Source: a virus
Strand: one strand, 5' to 3'
Length of the DNA: 42,576 bases
IMG/VR virus record: IMGVR_UViG_3300009103_000064
Coordinates: 1-42,576 of that record
Position 1 is the first letter of the stretch, and each line of letters starts with the position of its first letter. Made by a program: the position numbers and the translations under genes. The notes below the pieces were generated by a model. It did no database searches, had not been told where the DNA came from, and saw nothing but the letters and a program-made list of their open reading frames with translations. Of the stretch, positions 22,901-32,200 are shown one piece after another.

Positions 22901-25900
22901 GAACAGATGAAGTAGATGAATAACTTGCACCTATGGCTCCATTTGTATAAGGATTTTGTGAATATGTTTTGGTAGGAACATCATAGGGACCTTCTCTATG
23001 ATTCTGTTGTGCAACTCTAAACGTAATACGAGGTAAAGTATCAGCAGTTACTTGGCTGAGACCAGTTGGATTGACCATTCCAGTGACAGTTTCTCCAACC
23101 TGGAATGTTCCAGATGTCATTGTTACTTCAATAAGTTTAGGAACACAATATTTGGTAACATCTTGACCATCAAAGAATGCATAAAGTTTAGTCAGAGGCT
23201 TAACTTTCTTAGCAACAAATTCAATATTTCTAGATCTCATGAAAGCAATAAGATCTCTGCTTACAACTCTATCCCCAACTGAAGTATTATCAAACTGTTC
23301 AGTAACAACCGTTCTTAAACCATTTCTAGACTCAACTCCAGTTTGACGTGTTTCACGTAGATTTTCTCTTGTTGTTGTAGTTGTTCTTCTTCTGATCCAT
23401 CGAGCGGGGTTTCCGAATCCTCCACTAAAGTTATTAATCCAACCACCCATACCAAACACATTATCTGTAGTACGAGTTCTATTTCTAGTGGTGTCTACAA
23501 CCTCAGTTCCAGTCCAATTAGTTTGCCAAGAATCCCAAAGAATAGGACCAAATCCAGTTTGAGGATCAATCTCACCTGAATTAGCCATTTGATCAAATGT
23601 GGATTGATAATTACCCTCCATACTAATAACTTTGGCTTCTAATCTAGTTGTATCTACCCAAGTATCAGATGCAGGACTCAATTCCATAGTTCCCTGCCAG
23701 AAACTAATCAAGAAAGGTGTTACACTTTCAGATCGAGTTGCAAAACTTTGCTTAATATACTCAACTTCAGAATAATCTAAAGTTACAATATCATTATTTT
23801 TTCTTACATTAATACCTTCAATAGTAGCAAATTTAAGATCATCTGTAGGATCATTTCCTACAACAGGACCAAAAATAAGATCAACAGAATTGGTATAATG
23901 TCTAGGTCTTAATTGCTTATTTTTTCTATCTATAGAATTATTAATAACACTTAAACCATCTTCTTGAGGTTTAAAGGAATCAAAATTATCTACAATAAAT
24001 CCAGCTTTAAATCTATTCAGACCATCTTGATCAGGAACAAAGAAATTAGCTGTATTAGTTTCTAATAAAGAAAGAGTAGTATAATATTCAAGATTCTTGA
24101 TCCTATTCTCAAGATTCTTAATATCTACCATCCTATATCTCTTGTAATTTAAAAATTCAAGAGAAGCTTGGGAAACATCATAAAGATATGGTGGAAGAGA
24201 TACAGTTGCTATTTCTATTGCATTATCAACAGGAACTGGTTTTACAGGAGTCTCTGAAGGATCTCCATACTTGACTTGGAACTTCCCATCTTTAGTAAGG
24301 AAAATTCTATCAATCCTTCCAAGATAGAAGGAGAAATCCATCAATAATGTTTCATCTGATGCTAAAATATTAGGTGCAGAATCTCCAGAGGCATTAAAGC
24401 TTCTACCCATAAATTCTAATGGAGATCTATCACCTTCTTCAACAGCAGTAATTGCAGTAGTTCTAGGTCTAATATCAATCATATCAGTGTTAGATATTCC
24501 ATTAACTCTAGGAATATCTTCACCATAATTATACTGATCGTATGAATTAACAGTTATAATGTCACCATTATCATTTGAATCAAAAGATCCATTCTCATAA
24601 TAAATTTTTATCTTTCTAGCAGGTGCAACAGCATCTGATTTTCTCTTAATGGTTCCATAATTATAGAAAGTAGATTCCTGACCATCTCTAAATGTGTAAT
24701 TTGGAGATATATTAAAACTAGGAGAATTGAGACTTGATACGACTGCTGAAGCTCCACTTTCTTGGAATGATACAGTCTCTCCTTCTTTAAATAAATTTTC
24801 GTTTTGATAAAGGAAACTAATTGTAGTACTATCTACTTTTTCTGCTACAATTGCAACAGCATCACTAGATTGTCCAATTAATTGTTCTCCAATAATTAAT
24901 TCATTAGTTGTATTTGTATCAGTAACTATAGAACTAAGAGTTGCTTTTGGTGCTGATGGATCACTAGTATCAGCAGATTCATAAATTCCATGAATATCTA
25001 CAAGATCAGGAGCATTAACAGATATAAGTTCATCTTGAACTCTAGTTCCAAATGGATAACTTCCATATTTTAATCCATCATTTAATGTCGTTGTTCCTAT
25101 TCCAGACCCAACCTGATCAGAATAATTAACTACTATAGACTTAACTCTATTTCTTATTTTTTGTTTTGCTACTGGCTTTGTTTTCTTAATTGTAGCAATA
25201 AGAGTTGCTCCCTTATTAGCTGCAGGAGGGCTCTCCAAACCACGAATCTGACAAGTATTACCAGATCCAAAATCAAATTGATCTGCTGTTAATTCATGAG
25301 TTTTACCATCTGCACCAATAAGAGAATATCTCTTTGTAGTAAATGGTTGGAAAGATTCTGTTGCAGCAGGTACAGTAGGTGTAGGAGTATCTAATTGTCC
25401 GTTAGTAATAGTAACGGGGAAGGTTTTCCTTATTATAATAGAAGCACCTGTTAAATCAACATTTGAAATGTTTGGTTTAGGAAGTGGAGTATATAAAGTA
25501 TTATCAGAAGACTTGTCTAATTGAGTATGAAGAACCTTAAGATCAGATACATTCAAATAAGGTGTGACACTTGTAATACCAGAAGACGTAGTAGGTAATC
25601 CACCATTACAAATTCCAGATACAGTTGTAACACCAACAACAGTAACATAATTACTTGCAACACTAATAACTCTAGCTAAAATAGGATCTTCAGATATACC
25701 AAGATCACTATATTGGATAAGATTACCAATAGTAGTAATTCCTGGGAAATTGGGATTAGAACTTTGAATCTTAGTTCCTAAAGACCCAGAATCCAAACCA
25801 ACAGTAGCAACACCAACATTATATAAAACAGACGGAATACAGTTAGCACTAAAAGTATTAATGCCAACAAGTCCATCATCTGTACCATATACAGATTTTA

Positions 25901-27614
25901 CATCTGATATAGAATGTTCTGTAACTCCTAATGCAATTCTTCCATTATCAACACCATTAATTATGAGTTGTTCATTCTTAATAAAATTACCAGTTTTTTC
26001 ATAAACAGTTAGTCCTAATCCAGCAGTAACGTTACTATAAAGGAAAGCAGTAGCACCACTATTTTTTCCTTTAATATAAGTAGGAACAGTAGCTGTCAGA
26101 GGAGAATTTAATTCTATTTCTGAAAAAGTTTGTACATCAAAAAGAGAAATATCCCATTCATTTTTAACTTTATCTGCAGCATTAACTTCATATTTTCCTG
26201 ATTCGAGTCTAAAATCATAAACCCTAGCAACACCAATACATCCACCAGGAGCAGTTTCAGAATTTACACCAACCCTCTGATCTCTAAGACTTAGTATATA
26301 TGTACTACCTATTCCTACTGTAGGAGTTCTAAAAACGTTATTTAATTTAAGAGTAGGACCTGTATTATAAATTAGTGCCTCATCTTCAACCGTTTTTGTA
26401 GTTCTTGGTTTTGGAGCATCGATAAAGGTAGGAGTATCAGTTTCTATCTCATATCCTTTAACATATGCTTTTCCTGGAGAAAGTCTATATAATCCTAAAT
26501 CATCATTTACTGTCTCTCCACCAGGAGTAAATTGACCAGATTGAAAAACTCCTCTATTTCCAATATTATCATTTAAAGAATTTAAAACAGTAACATCAAA
26601 AGGTTTTACATCATAATTACCACTTTCATCAAAAGTTCTTCTAGCAAGAGTATCTGTTAAATCATAAGTAAACGATCCACCACTACCAGTAGCTGTTCTA
26701 ACATTATTAGAATTAATAACATTTTTTAAAACACCATCTTCTACCGATGATAATTCTGTAAAAGTAGAATATGCATCTGTCCCAGTACCACCAGAAGTAT
26801 CTTGAAAATCATCTAAAGGCTTCTTAAATAGGCTACATGAAATCTTTAATCTATCTGCACCTGGAGCAGAATAGTTGTTAAATCCTTGAGAATTATCATT
26901 TAAACTTTCATCTATATCTGCATTAACTATTTCTTCAATAACTTGCAATCCTACTCTATAGTTAGAATTAGGTTCATATTGACTTAAAATAAGAGTTTCT
27001 TGACTTACATTAACAAAATTACCCCGAATAAAATAAACACCATTTTGAATTTGATATGACGATCCTGTTACTGCAGCATTATTTGCAATAGTTACTGCAA
27101 ATGGAGCTCCTGCTGCAATTGATGTATTACCCAATAATCCAGATGTAATAATTTCATTACATGTTAATGGTTCTCCATCAGAAAATACTTGAGTAGAATT
27201 ATTACTTGTATTTGATCCAAGATAGTTAATATAAAGAGTAAGTTGACTCCTATCAGAATCTTCGGGCATTAAAACCTTATCAACAACTGCTGTTACACCC
27301 GAACTTTGTCCCGTAATCTTAGTACCAACTAACTGATCTGCATAAGCTGCTACAGGAATACCTTGATAATTATTGTTTATTTGAATACCATAATAAAGTC
27401 TATTATATCCCGTATTTCCAGGAATAACCTTATCACCTTCTTTAAAGAAATGTTGTCCAAACTTTTCAATCTGATGCTGTAGGATAGACTGAAGAGTTGT
27501 TAATTCTCTAGCCTGTACAGGATATCCTGGTTTGAATAATACTTTATGGTAATCATTAGCAGCATCAAAGTCGTCAAAATATGGAGCTACGTTTAAATTC
27601 GTTTGCTGGGGCAT
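19977..27614 (-). CDS. Giant baseplate/virion structural protein at gp9/gp10 position (2545 aa)
   Basis: Very large tail protein with an N-terminal domain of the DUF4815 type: NVAPYFDDFDAANDYHKVLF, FKPGYPVQARELTTLQSIL and FGQHFFKEGDKVIPGN (residues 7-69). The middle contains DRVVSRDLIAFMRSRNIEF and LYAFFDGQDVTKYCVPKLIEV, then GVFVTKCDVFFRTKDDMDIP, blocks shared with large cyanophage structural proteins. Residues about 1950-2025 carry GxGY modules and 2140-2210 a GKEIIEYNNVTGNVLTISSRG module. The C-terminus (SFRYYRIKLLLTS, YVPRVKDLRVMALA) is compact and beta-rich. It follows gp8 by six bases, where T4 has gp9 and gp10, so a baseplate periphery and fibre-connector role is likely. The ribosome-binding site is weak. 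Confidence 0.92.
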   Translation of the reverse strand: MPQQTNLNVAPYFDDFDAANDYHKVLFKPGYPVQARELTTLQSILQHQIEKFGQHFFKEGDKVIPGNTGYNRLYYGIQINNNYQGIPVAAYADQLVGTKITGQSSGVTAVVDKVLMPEDSDRSQLTLYINYLGSNTSNNSTQVFSDGEPLTCNEIITSGLLGNTSIAAGAPFAVTIANNAAVTGSSYQIQNGVYFIRGNFVNVSQETLILSQYEPNSNYRVGLQVIEEIVNADIDESLNDNSQGFNNYSAPGADRLKISCSLFKKPLDDFQDTSGGTGTDAYSTFTELSSVEDGVLKNVINSNNVRTATGSGGSFTYDLTDTLARRTFDESGNYDVKPFDVTVLNSLNDNIGNRGVFQSGQFTPGGETVNDDLGLYRLSPGKAYVKGYEIETDTPTFIDAPKPRTTKTVEDEALIYNTGPTLKLNNVFRTPTVGIGSTYILSLRDQRVGVNSETAPGGCIGVARVYDFRLESGKYEVNAADKVKNEWDISLFDVQTFSEIELNSPLTATVPTYIKGKNSGATAFLYSNVTAGLGLTVYEKTGNFIKNEQLIINGVDNGRIALGVTEHSISDVKSVYGTDDGLVGINTFSANCIPSVLYNVGVATVGLDSGSLGTKIQSSNPNFPGITTIGNLIQYSDLGISEDPILARVISVASNYVTVVGVTTVSGICNGGLPTTSSGITSVTPYLNVSDLKVLHTQLDKSSDNTLYTPLPKPNISNVDLTGASIIIRKTFPVTITNGQLDTPTPTVPAATESFQPFTTKRYSLIGADGKTHELTADQFDFGSGNTCQIRGLESPPAANKGATLIATIKKTKPVAKQKIRNRVKSIVVNYSDQVGSGIGTTTLNDGLKYGSYPFGTRVQDELISVNAPDLVDIHGIYESADTSDPSAPKATLSSIVTDTNTTNELIIGEQLIGQSSDAVAIVAEKVDSTTISFLYQNENLFKEGETVSFQESGASAVVSSLNSPSFNISPNYTFRDGQESTFYNYGTIKRKSDAVAPARKIKIYYENGSFDSNDNGDIITVNSYDQYNYGEDIPRVNGISNTDMIDIRPRTTAITAVEEGDRSPLEFMGRSFNASGDSAPNILASDETLLMDFSFYLGRIDRIFLTKDGKFQVKYGDPSETPVKPVPVDNAIEIATVSLPPYLYDVSQASLEFLNYKRYRMVDIKNLENRIKNLEYYTTLSLLETNTANFFVPDQDGLNRFKAGFIVDNFDSFKPQEDGLSVINNSIDRKNKQLRPRHYTNSVDLIFGPVVGNDPTDDLKFATIEGINVRKNNDIVTLDYSEVEYIKQSFATRSESVTPFLISFWQGTMELSPASDTWVDTTRLEAKVISMEGNYQSTFDQMANSGEIDPQTGFGPILWDSWQTNWTGTEVVDTTRNRTRTTDNVFGMGGWINNFSGGFGNPARWIRRRTTTTTRENLRETRQTGVESRNGLRTVVTEQFDNTSVGDRVVSRDLIAFMRSRNIEFVAKKVKPLTKLYAFFDGQDVTKYCVPKLIEVTMTSGTFQVGETVTGMVNPTGLSQVTADTLPRITFRVAQQNHREGPYDVPTKTYSQNPYTNGAIGASYSSTSSVLNVDTFSLSNEPQGAYFGWIEEGMLLVGESSGARATIGEVKLVSDIGANCTGSFFIPNPNNFNFPRFETGTKVLSLTNDPDNNPDNATTLTDETFTASGTMETVQESIISVRNARVEQRQEFQSRNVNRTLGTEVVGSQVIGRTANERVVGWYDPLAQSFAVEDEGGVFVTKCDVFFRTKDDMDIPVVFQIRSMKNGFPTQHVLPFSEIVLDPNDVNTSADGSVATTISFKAPVYLEGGNTEYAIALASNSTKYSVYISRIGENDILTDTFISNQPYLGSLFKSQNASTWEPSQWEDLKFTLYRAEFETTGTVDFYNPELTEGNNQIPTLLPDSLVLKSRKIRVGLGTTVGDSYELGNRFDQLGTLASGNIVGSAGSVTGNLTISNAGIGYTPLDGNLTFSGVNLVTVTGNGRGATANVYVANGVAAAATISSGGSGYSVGDVLGITTIGLSTGGSGTVGRDARFTVAGIGMTNELILDQVQGEFVVGSAKTLFYTSSAGIRTELNWRNGTGGDVQIDSIDVESDGLHIQVNHHNHGMYGTNNLVKISDVQTDIKPSKLSIALEPGNEASFTVDDGSSYENFENVGVGTTNRGYVKLGKEIIEYNNVTGNVLTISSRGDSQVTYSVGTPVYKYELGGVSLKRINKTHGLSTSTATATSGSITFDSYNIKLDMTGIGTVNDDRSNDTGYPKLYLNRSQNAGGYDIKATQNMPFEVVTPMVQNVTTEGTSLGAEIRTVSAPSISGNEIPYIDQGFESVTVGEVNYLDTPRAIYSKVNEDESLDLLEGNKSMELRLTLGTTNTKVSPVIDAQRVSTVLTNNRVNSVVSNYATDNRVKSALDDPTACSYLTKEIQLESAATSIKILLSAHVHQNADVRAFYAIGNDMGFDPIYTPFPGYGNLNSRGQVIAKQDNNGQSDILVPKTNQYGFGEDAVFSEYSFTIDQLPSFRYYRIKLLLTSTTQVYVPRVKDLRVMALA

Positions 27615-27620
27615 GATTTC

Positions 27621-29177
27621 TTAGAACTGCAAAATAATTTTGATATCTTCTTTTTGGCTTGATGATCTAGTTATAGATGGTCTATTATCAACGAAAATAA
27701 TGTTTCCCGAGTATTTTTTAACTTCGGGATTTGCAATACCACTACTAAATGTCTGGCCAAGGTAATATGTCTTATTATTTATTGAAGTAGACAGACCTGA
27801 AAACCCAGTATCAATCTGTAAAGTAGATCCAGTAGATGGAGCAATATTTACAGTGCCATCTCCAGTTGGAGAAGCAGTAAATGCATTTAAATTAAATCCG
27901 TATGTAGGTTCCGTTTGAGCAGTTCCTACAGTATTAAAACCAGCAAGAGATCTATCCTGCCAATACTTTAAAACCCCAGTTGTTTGATCATAGTTAATTA
28001 CTCTTGCAACAGCAGTAGATCCAGTAGCAATAGTTTGTGTAAATTCAGAATCTGCTGTAAACGTAGCAGAACTATATCCTGCTCCTGCTAATCTTAAAGC
28101 CCCTACTGCACTTGCCTTATCTGCACTTAAGAGAGAAGTTGATCCATACTGTTGAGGATCTTCAACAACACCCACTCTAGCAATTTGATTTCCAGTTATA
28201 AAATCGGGATTTTCATTATCATTCTCTATTCGTGAATATAGAAGCACATTCATAGCTCCCAATTCTCTATAGATATCCGCACCGTGACCACCTTGAGGAG
28301 AAATAATAACATCAAACGTAGGTCTTGTAGTTCCAGTGGGAACTCCACCTGCTACTAAATCTACATTACCATAAGTATATGCGGATCCTTGTTTTGAAAT
28401 AACTATAGTATCAATTTGCTGATCATTTGTTGTAGTAATAGTACATTCAGCACCTGACCCATCTCCCTTAATAGGGACATTAACATATTGTGTTCCACCC
28501 GTAGGTCCAATACCTTCACCACGATTAGTAACTGTTACAATTTTAATAGAACCATCAACTGCATTATCTCTCACTGTTGCATTATCTGAACTAGTAGACC
28601 AATCCGTAGGGACGGGCATAAAATCTGTAGAATCAAATTTTACAATATCAGATGGTTTAATAGTATAAAGGTATTTCCAAATATAATTATCACCACTACT
28701 ACCTGCTGATCTAGGTTCTAAATCTGTAAAAGTAGGTTCATCCAAAGATGGTCTTCCATTGGGGTTATCTGGATCTGTTCCATTTTGAAGACAAATATAA
28801 ACCCTATAATCACTATTAACAACATAATAAGTGGAAGAATAAAGGTTTGTTGCACCAGAAACAGGAGCAGTATTTGACCTACTATAATCTGCCCTATACA
28901 TATCATAAGTAGTTCCTGAAGACCAAGTTCTTTTAGTAATTACTTGTCTACAATCCGCCGAATTAATTTTTTTCAACGCAATCATTGTATCCCAATAATC
29001 ATCCTCTTCTGAGAAATTATCTTTAGGAGATGGTGGGGTAGTGTTCCAATCTGATTGATAATCAGTTGGATTTGGCAATCCAATAAAAGAATAATAAGAA
29101 TTTGAACTAGAAGTCACTCCAGCCACAAAATTCTTAGCATTTAATATTCTTATCTGATCAGTTATAATGGCAGCCAT
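27621..29177 (-). CDS. 8: Baseplate wedge protein gp8
   Basis: Wedge component that joins gp7 and gp10 in the T4 baseplate. The 518 residues compare with 334 in T4. The N-terminal blocks ITDQIRILNAKNFVAGV, YYSFIGLPNPTDY, DDYWDTMIALKKIN and VITKRTWSSGTTYDMYRADY, followed by YRVYICLQNGTDPDNPNGRP and YIWKYLYTIKPSDIVKF, match gp8. The middle has an insertion with NRGEGIGPTGGTQ, KQGSAYTYGNVDL and LAGAGYSSATF, diverged copies of the GxGY module. The C-terminus GNIIFVDNRPSITRSSSQKEDIKIILQF is the conserved gp8 end. A late promoter lies upstream, making this the first gene of a long unit. No clear ribosome-binding site is visible. Confidence 0.95.
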   Translation of the reverse strand: MAAIITDQIRILNAKNFVAGVTSSSNSYYSFIGLPNPTDYQSDWNTTPPSPKDNFSEEDDYWDTMIALKKINSADCRQVITKRTWSSGTTYDMYRADYSRSNTAPVSGATNLYSSTYYVVNSDYRVYICLQNGTDPDNPNGRPSLDEPTFTDLEPRSAGSSGDNYIWKYLYTIKPSDIVKFDSTDFMPVPTDWSTSSDNATVRDNAVDGSIKIVTVTNRGEGIGPTGGTQYVNVPIKGDGSGAECTITTTNDQQIDTIVISKQGSAYTYGNVDLVAGGVPTGTTRPTFDVIISPQGGHGADIYRELGAMNVLLYSRIENDNENPDFITGNQIARVGVVEDPQQYGSTSLLSADKASAVGALRLAGAGYSSATFTADSEFTQTIATGSTAVARVINYDQTTGVLKYWQDRSLAGFNTVGTAQTEPTYGFNLNAFTASPTGDGTVNIAPSTGSTLQIDTGFSGLSTSINNKTYYLGQTFSSGIANPEVKKYSGNIIFVDNRPSITRSSSQKEDIKIILQF

Positions 29178-29196
29178 TTGGACAGAGATTTTTCTT

Positions 29197-29204
29197 TATT
29201 TATT
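29197..29204 (-). promoter_or_regulatory. Late promoter for gp8 unit
   Basis: AATAAATA on the minus strand, a one-base variant of TATAAATA, lies 20 bases before the gp8 ATG in the 37-base gap after the giant gp7-like gene. The next good late element downstream is at 15553-15560, so this one may serve gp8 through gp16. Confidence 0.6.
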
Positions 29205-29214
29205 AATGATTTAA

Positions 29215-32200
29215 CTATGTAACTTTATAGTTCTTATATTTAAGGGAAGCAGATCTTCTTACAACCATAGAAGTTGTAATTCCACCCACTCCTCCATCAG
29301 TATATGCATTATAAGAATTACTTTCAGATCGTGAAGGAAGAACAATCTTACCCCAACTATATGATCCAAAGTAATTACCAGTTTGAATTCCAACTCCACT
29401 GAAGGAAGGCCATTGACCACTCCAATCAAGATGCTCACCTATTTTCACAAATACCCTCTTCAGATGTGTAGTACCAATTCCTACTCCATTTGTATGAACA
29501 CCCGTAGGAGCTTGAACTATTTCAAAAGTACTAGCTTCATAAACATTATCTACAAATGCAGTACCAATTCCAATAGTAGCACCATCTGCAGCAAGGGAAG
29601 ATATAGTTGTTGTTGCAATACCAACAATAGAATCATTAACAACAAAGTAATCACCGGTACTAATTCCACTAATAGTAACTGCAGTTCCTGCAATAGTAGA
29701 ATTTCTCAAATCTGAAGCAAGTGGTATATGTAAATCAAAGACTAATTGATACCCTGTGGCAACTCCAACAGTAGTAGTACCAAATCCAACAATAATTCCT
29801 TCATCTCCAGTATAACTACTTATCTTATTCTCTTCCTCAGACCATGTTGGAGGACTAATAAGAACCATTGGTGGGTTAGAAGATGTATATCCTGCACCTA
29901 CACTTGTGATGGCAATACCAGTAATAGTTCCTGCAGAACCAATTATAGGAGTACCATAAGCATTAGTAGATGTAGTTCCAACACCAACTTCAGTTCCATC
30001 AATAGATGTTGTTCCAAAACTAACTGTTGCAGTACTATATCCAACACCACCATTAGAAATAATGACAGAACTAATAGTTCCTGCGATAGAAACTAAAGCA
30101 GTTCCTGCAGCACCAGTCTTATTCTCTTGAGAAATAAACTTAACTTTATTTTGGAAAGTAAAGTCAGCAGATGCACTTCCTAATACCTCATTCTGACCAT
30201 CAAAGAATGGTCTTAGACTTTCAACATAAACGATTGTTGATCCAATACCAACAGATTTAATAATACATGAACGAGGATTAATAACTGGCTCATAGATTTC
30301 TCTATCTTTACCAACACCTTTTTCATTAATAATTTTATCTTCAGTTTGTCTGCACCATTTTACAGGTCTTTCTAAATCAGAATCTCCAGTATTTCCTGGA
30401 CCATAATAAGAAGGTGTTTTAACAAGATCTGTAGAATCTACACTAAGTGGAACTCTAGCTGTTTCTTGTAACCATGTTGGTTGAGAATTCAAACGACCAA
30501 TAGTTAAATTATCACCTGGTTTAACAGTTTCTAAAACTAATCTTTCAATAACATCTTCAGATCCTGTTCCCTTATAGAACATAACATCTATAGTATCATC
30601 AATCTTAGGTGCCTCTGTAAAGGTAATTACGCTTCCACCTGAGAACTTATATCCTTTACCAGGAACTTGAGGAATATTATTAACAAAGACTAAGAGACAT
30701 TCTTGAACATCGATCTTAGACCCTTTCTTAGCTACAATAGACAGAGTATCTCCACCAACCGTCATTGGGAAATCAACTCTACTTCCATCAATATATCTTT
30801 CCATATTGTCTAGAGTTTGAAGTTGTCCAACAGACCATCCAGTAAATTCATCCCTGAATACTTTCTCTATATCAATCTGGAATTCTACAAATGTTTTACT
30901 TGGATCAGTTGGAATACCAGCATTTCCACCAATAGGAACAGTTAGAATCTCACCATTGCCATAACCACTTCCTGTATTAGAAACTGTAAATGAAATTACA
31001 CTAGATCCTTGACCCACTACAATATCAATTTCTGCACCAGTTCCTACACCACTAACAGAAGAAGAACTATAACTTAAACCAATTCCAGAATAGGAAAGTG
31101 GATCATCAAAGACGACCTCTGAATATCCATTAACAACTCCACCTCTAGCATAAGCATGATTTCTAGATGATACCCCACTATTAATTTCAAATGACTTAGA
31201 ATCAACAATACGTACAACTTCACTACTGGTTCTAGCAGGATCTGCTTCCACTAAACCACGCCCACTTGCTCTAGGAGCAACGATAGCAGCTTGACATGAA
31301 CCATATCCAACATAATAAGTAGGAACTGTGGATACTCCAATATTACATTCAAATGTCGTAGTTCCTACACCAACAGCAGTAACTTCAGTTCCAGAATAAT
31401 AAGGATCTGGCTTTCTAGGATACTTATGAACACTTGCATAATTGTCCCTAGAACATCTGAACGATAAAGCTTCTGTATCAATCTTAATACTTGTTCCAGT
31501 AGTCAATCCATGCAAAGAACCATCACTACCAAGTGTCATCGTTAAGATGCCAGCAGATGCACTGTATACTGCAGTAGAAATATTATAATTTACTATTGTA
31601 GATACACCTACATTAATAGAGAATGCATTAGTAGATGCAGAAGTTATTGAAGTACTTCCATATCCTACAATAGGATCATCAGCACGAGGATAAGAATGTA
31701 AGGTAGAATAATCATCCATCGAACATCTAAAGACTAAGCTACTTTGAGCAACAGAAACATAATTTGAAGTAGTAAGTCCATGATTGGCAAGAGTAAATGT
31801 TACAATACCACTTGGTCCATCATAAGTAGCATTTGTAGGAGTATATCCTAGTCCAGAAGAAACCTCGGTAACTGCACCATTAGTAATACTTACAAATCTA
31901 TGACTATAATCTCCACCAGTAATTACTGCATTACTTGAAGCACTTACAAATTTATGAACGAATTGATCTCCAGGAGCACCATATCCAACATCAACAGTAA
32001 TAGTAGTATTAGACGTACCAACAATATTCACTGAAGTATTATATGCTCTATCTTCTCCTCTAGGATAGTAATGAATATTTGCTCCAGCATCTAAAGAACA
32101 TGTAAATCCTAATCCAGTAAAGATAACAACACTCTTCTGACCTGTTGTTGACAACCCATGACCTACTGCAGTTGTAACAGTCATAATGCCTGAACTGTTA

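Noticed and set aside
29383-30096. Two plus-strand frames of Ser/Asn/Thr/Cys-rich composition opposite the giant gene
   Set aside because: They are shadows of Gly/Val/Thr codons in the gp7-like protein; composition is not protein-like and lacks start signals.
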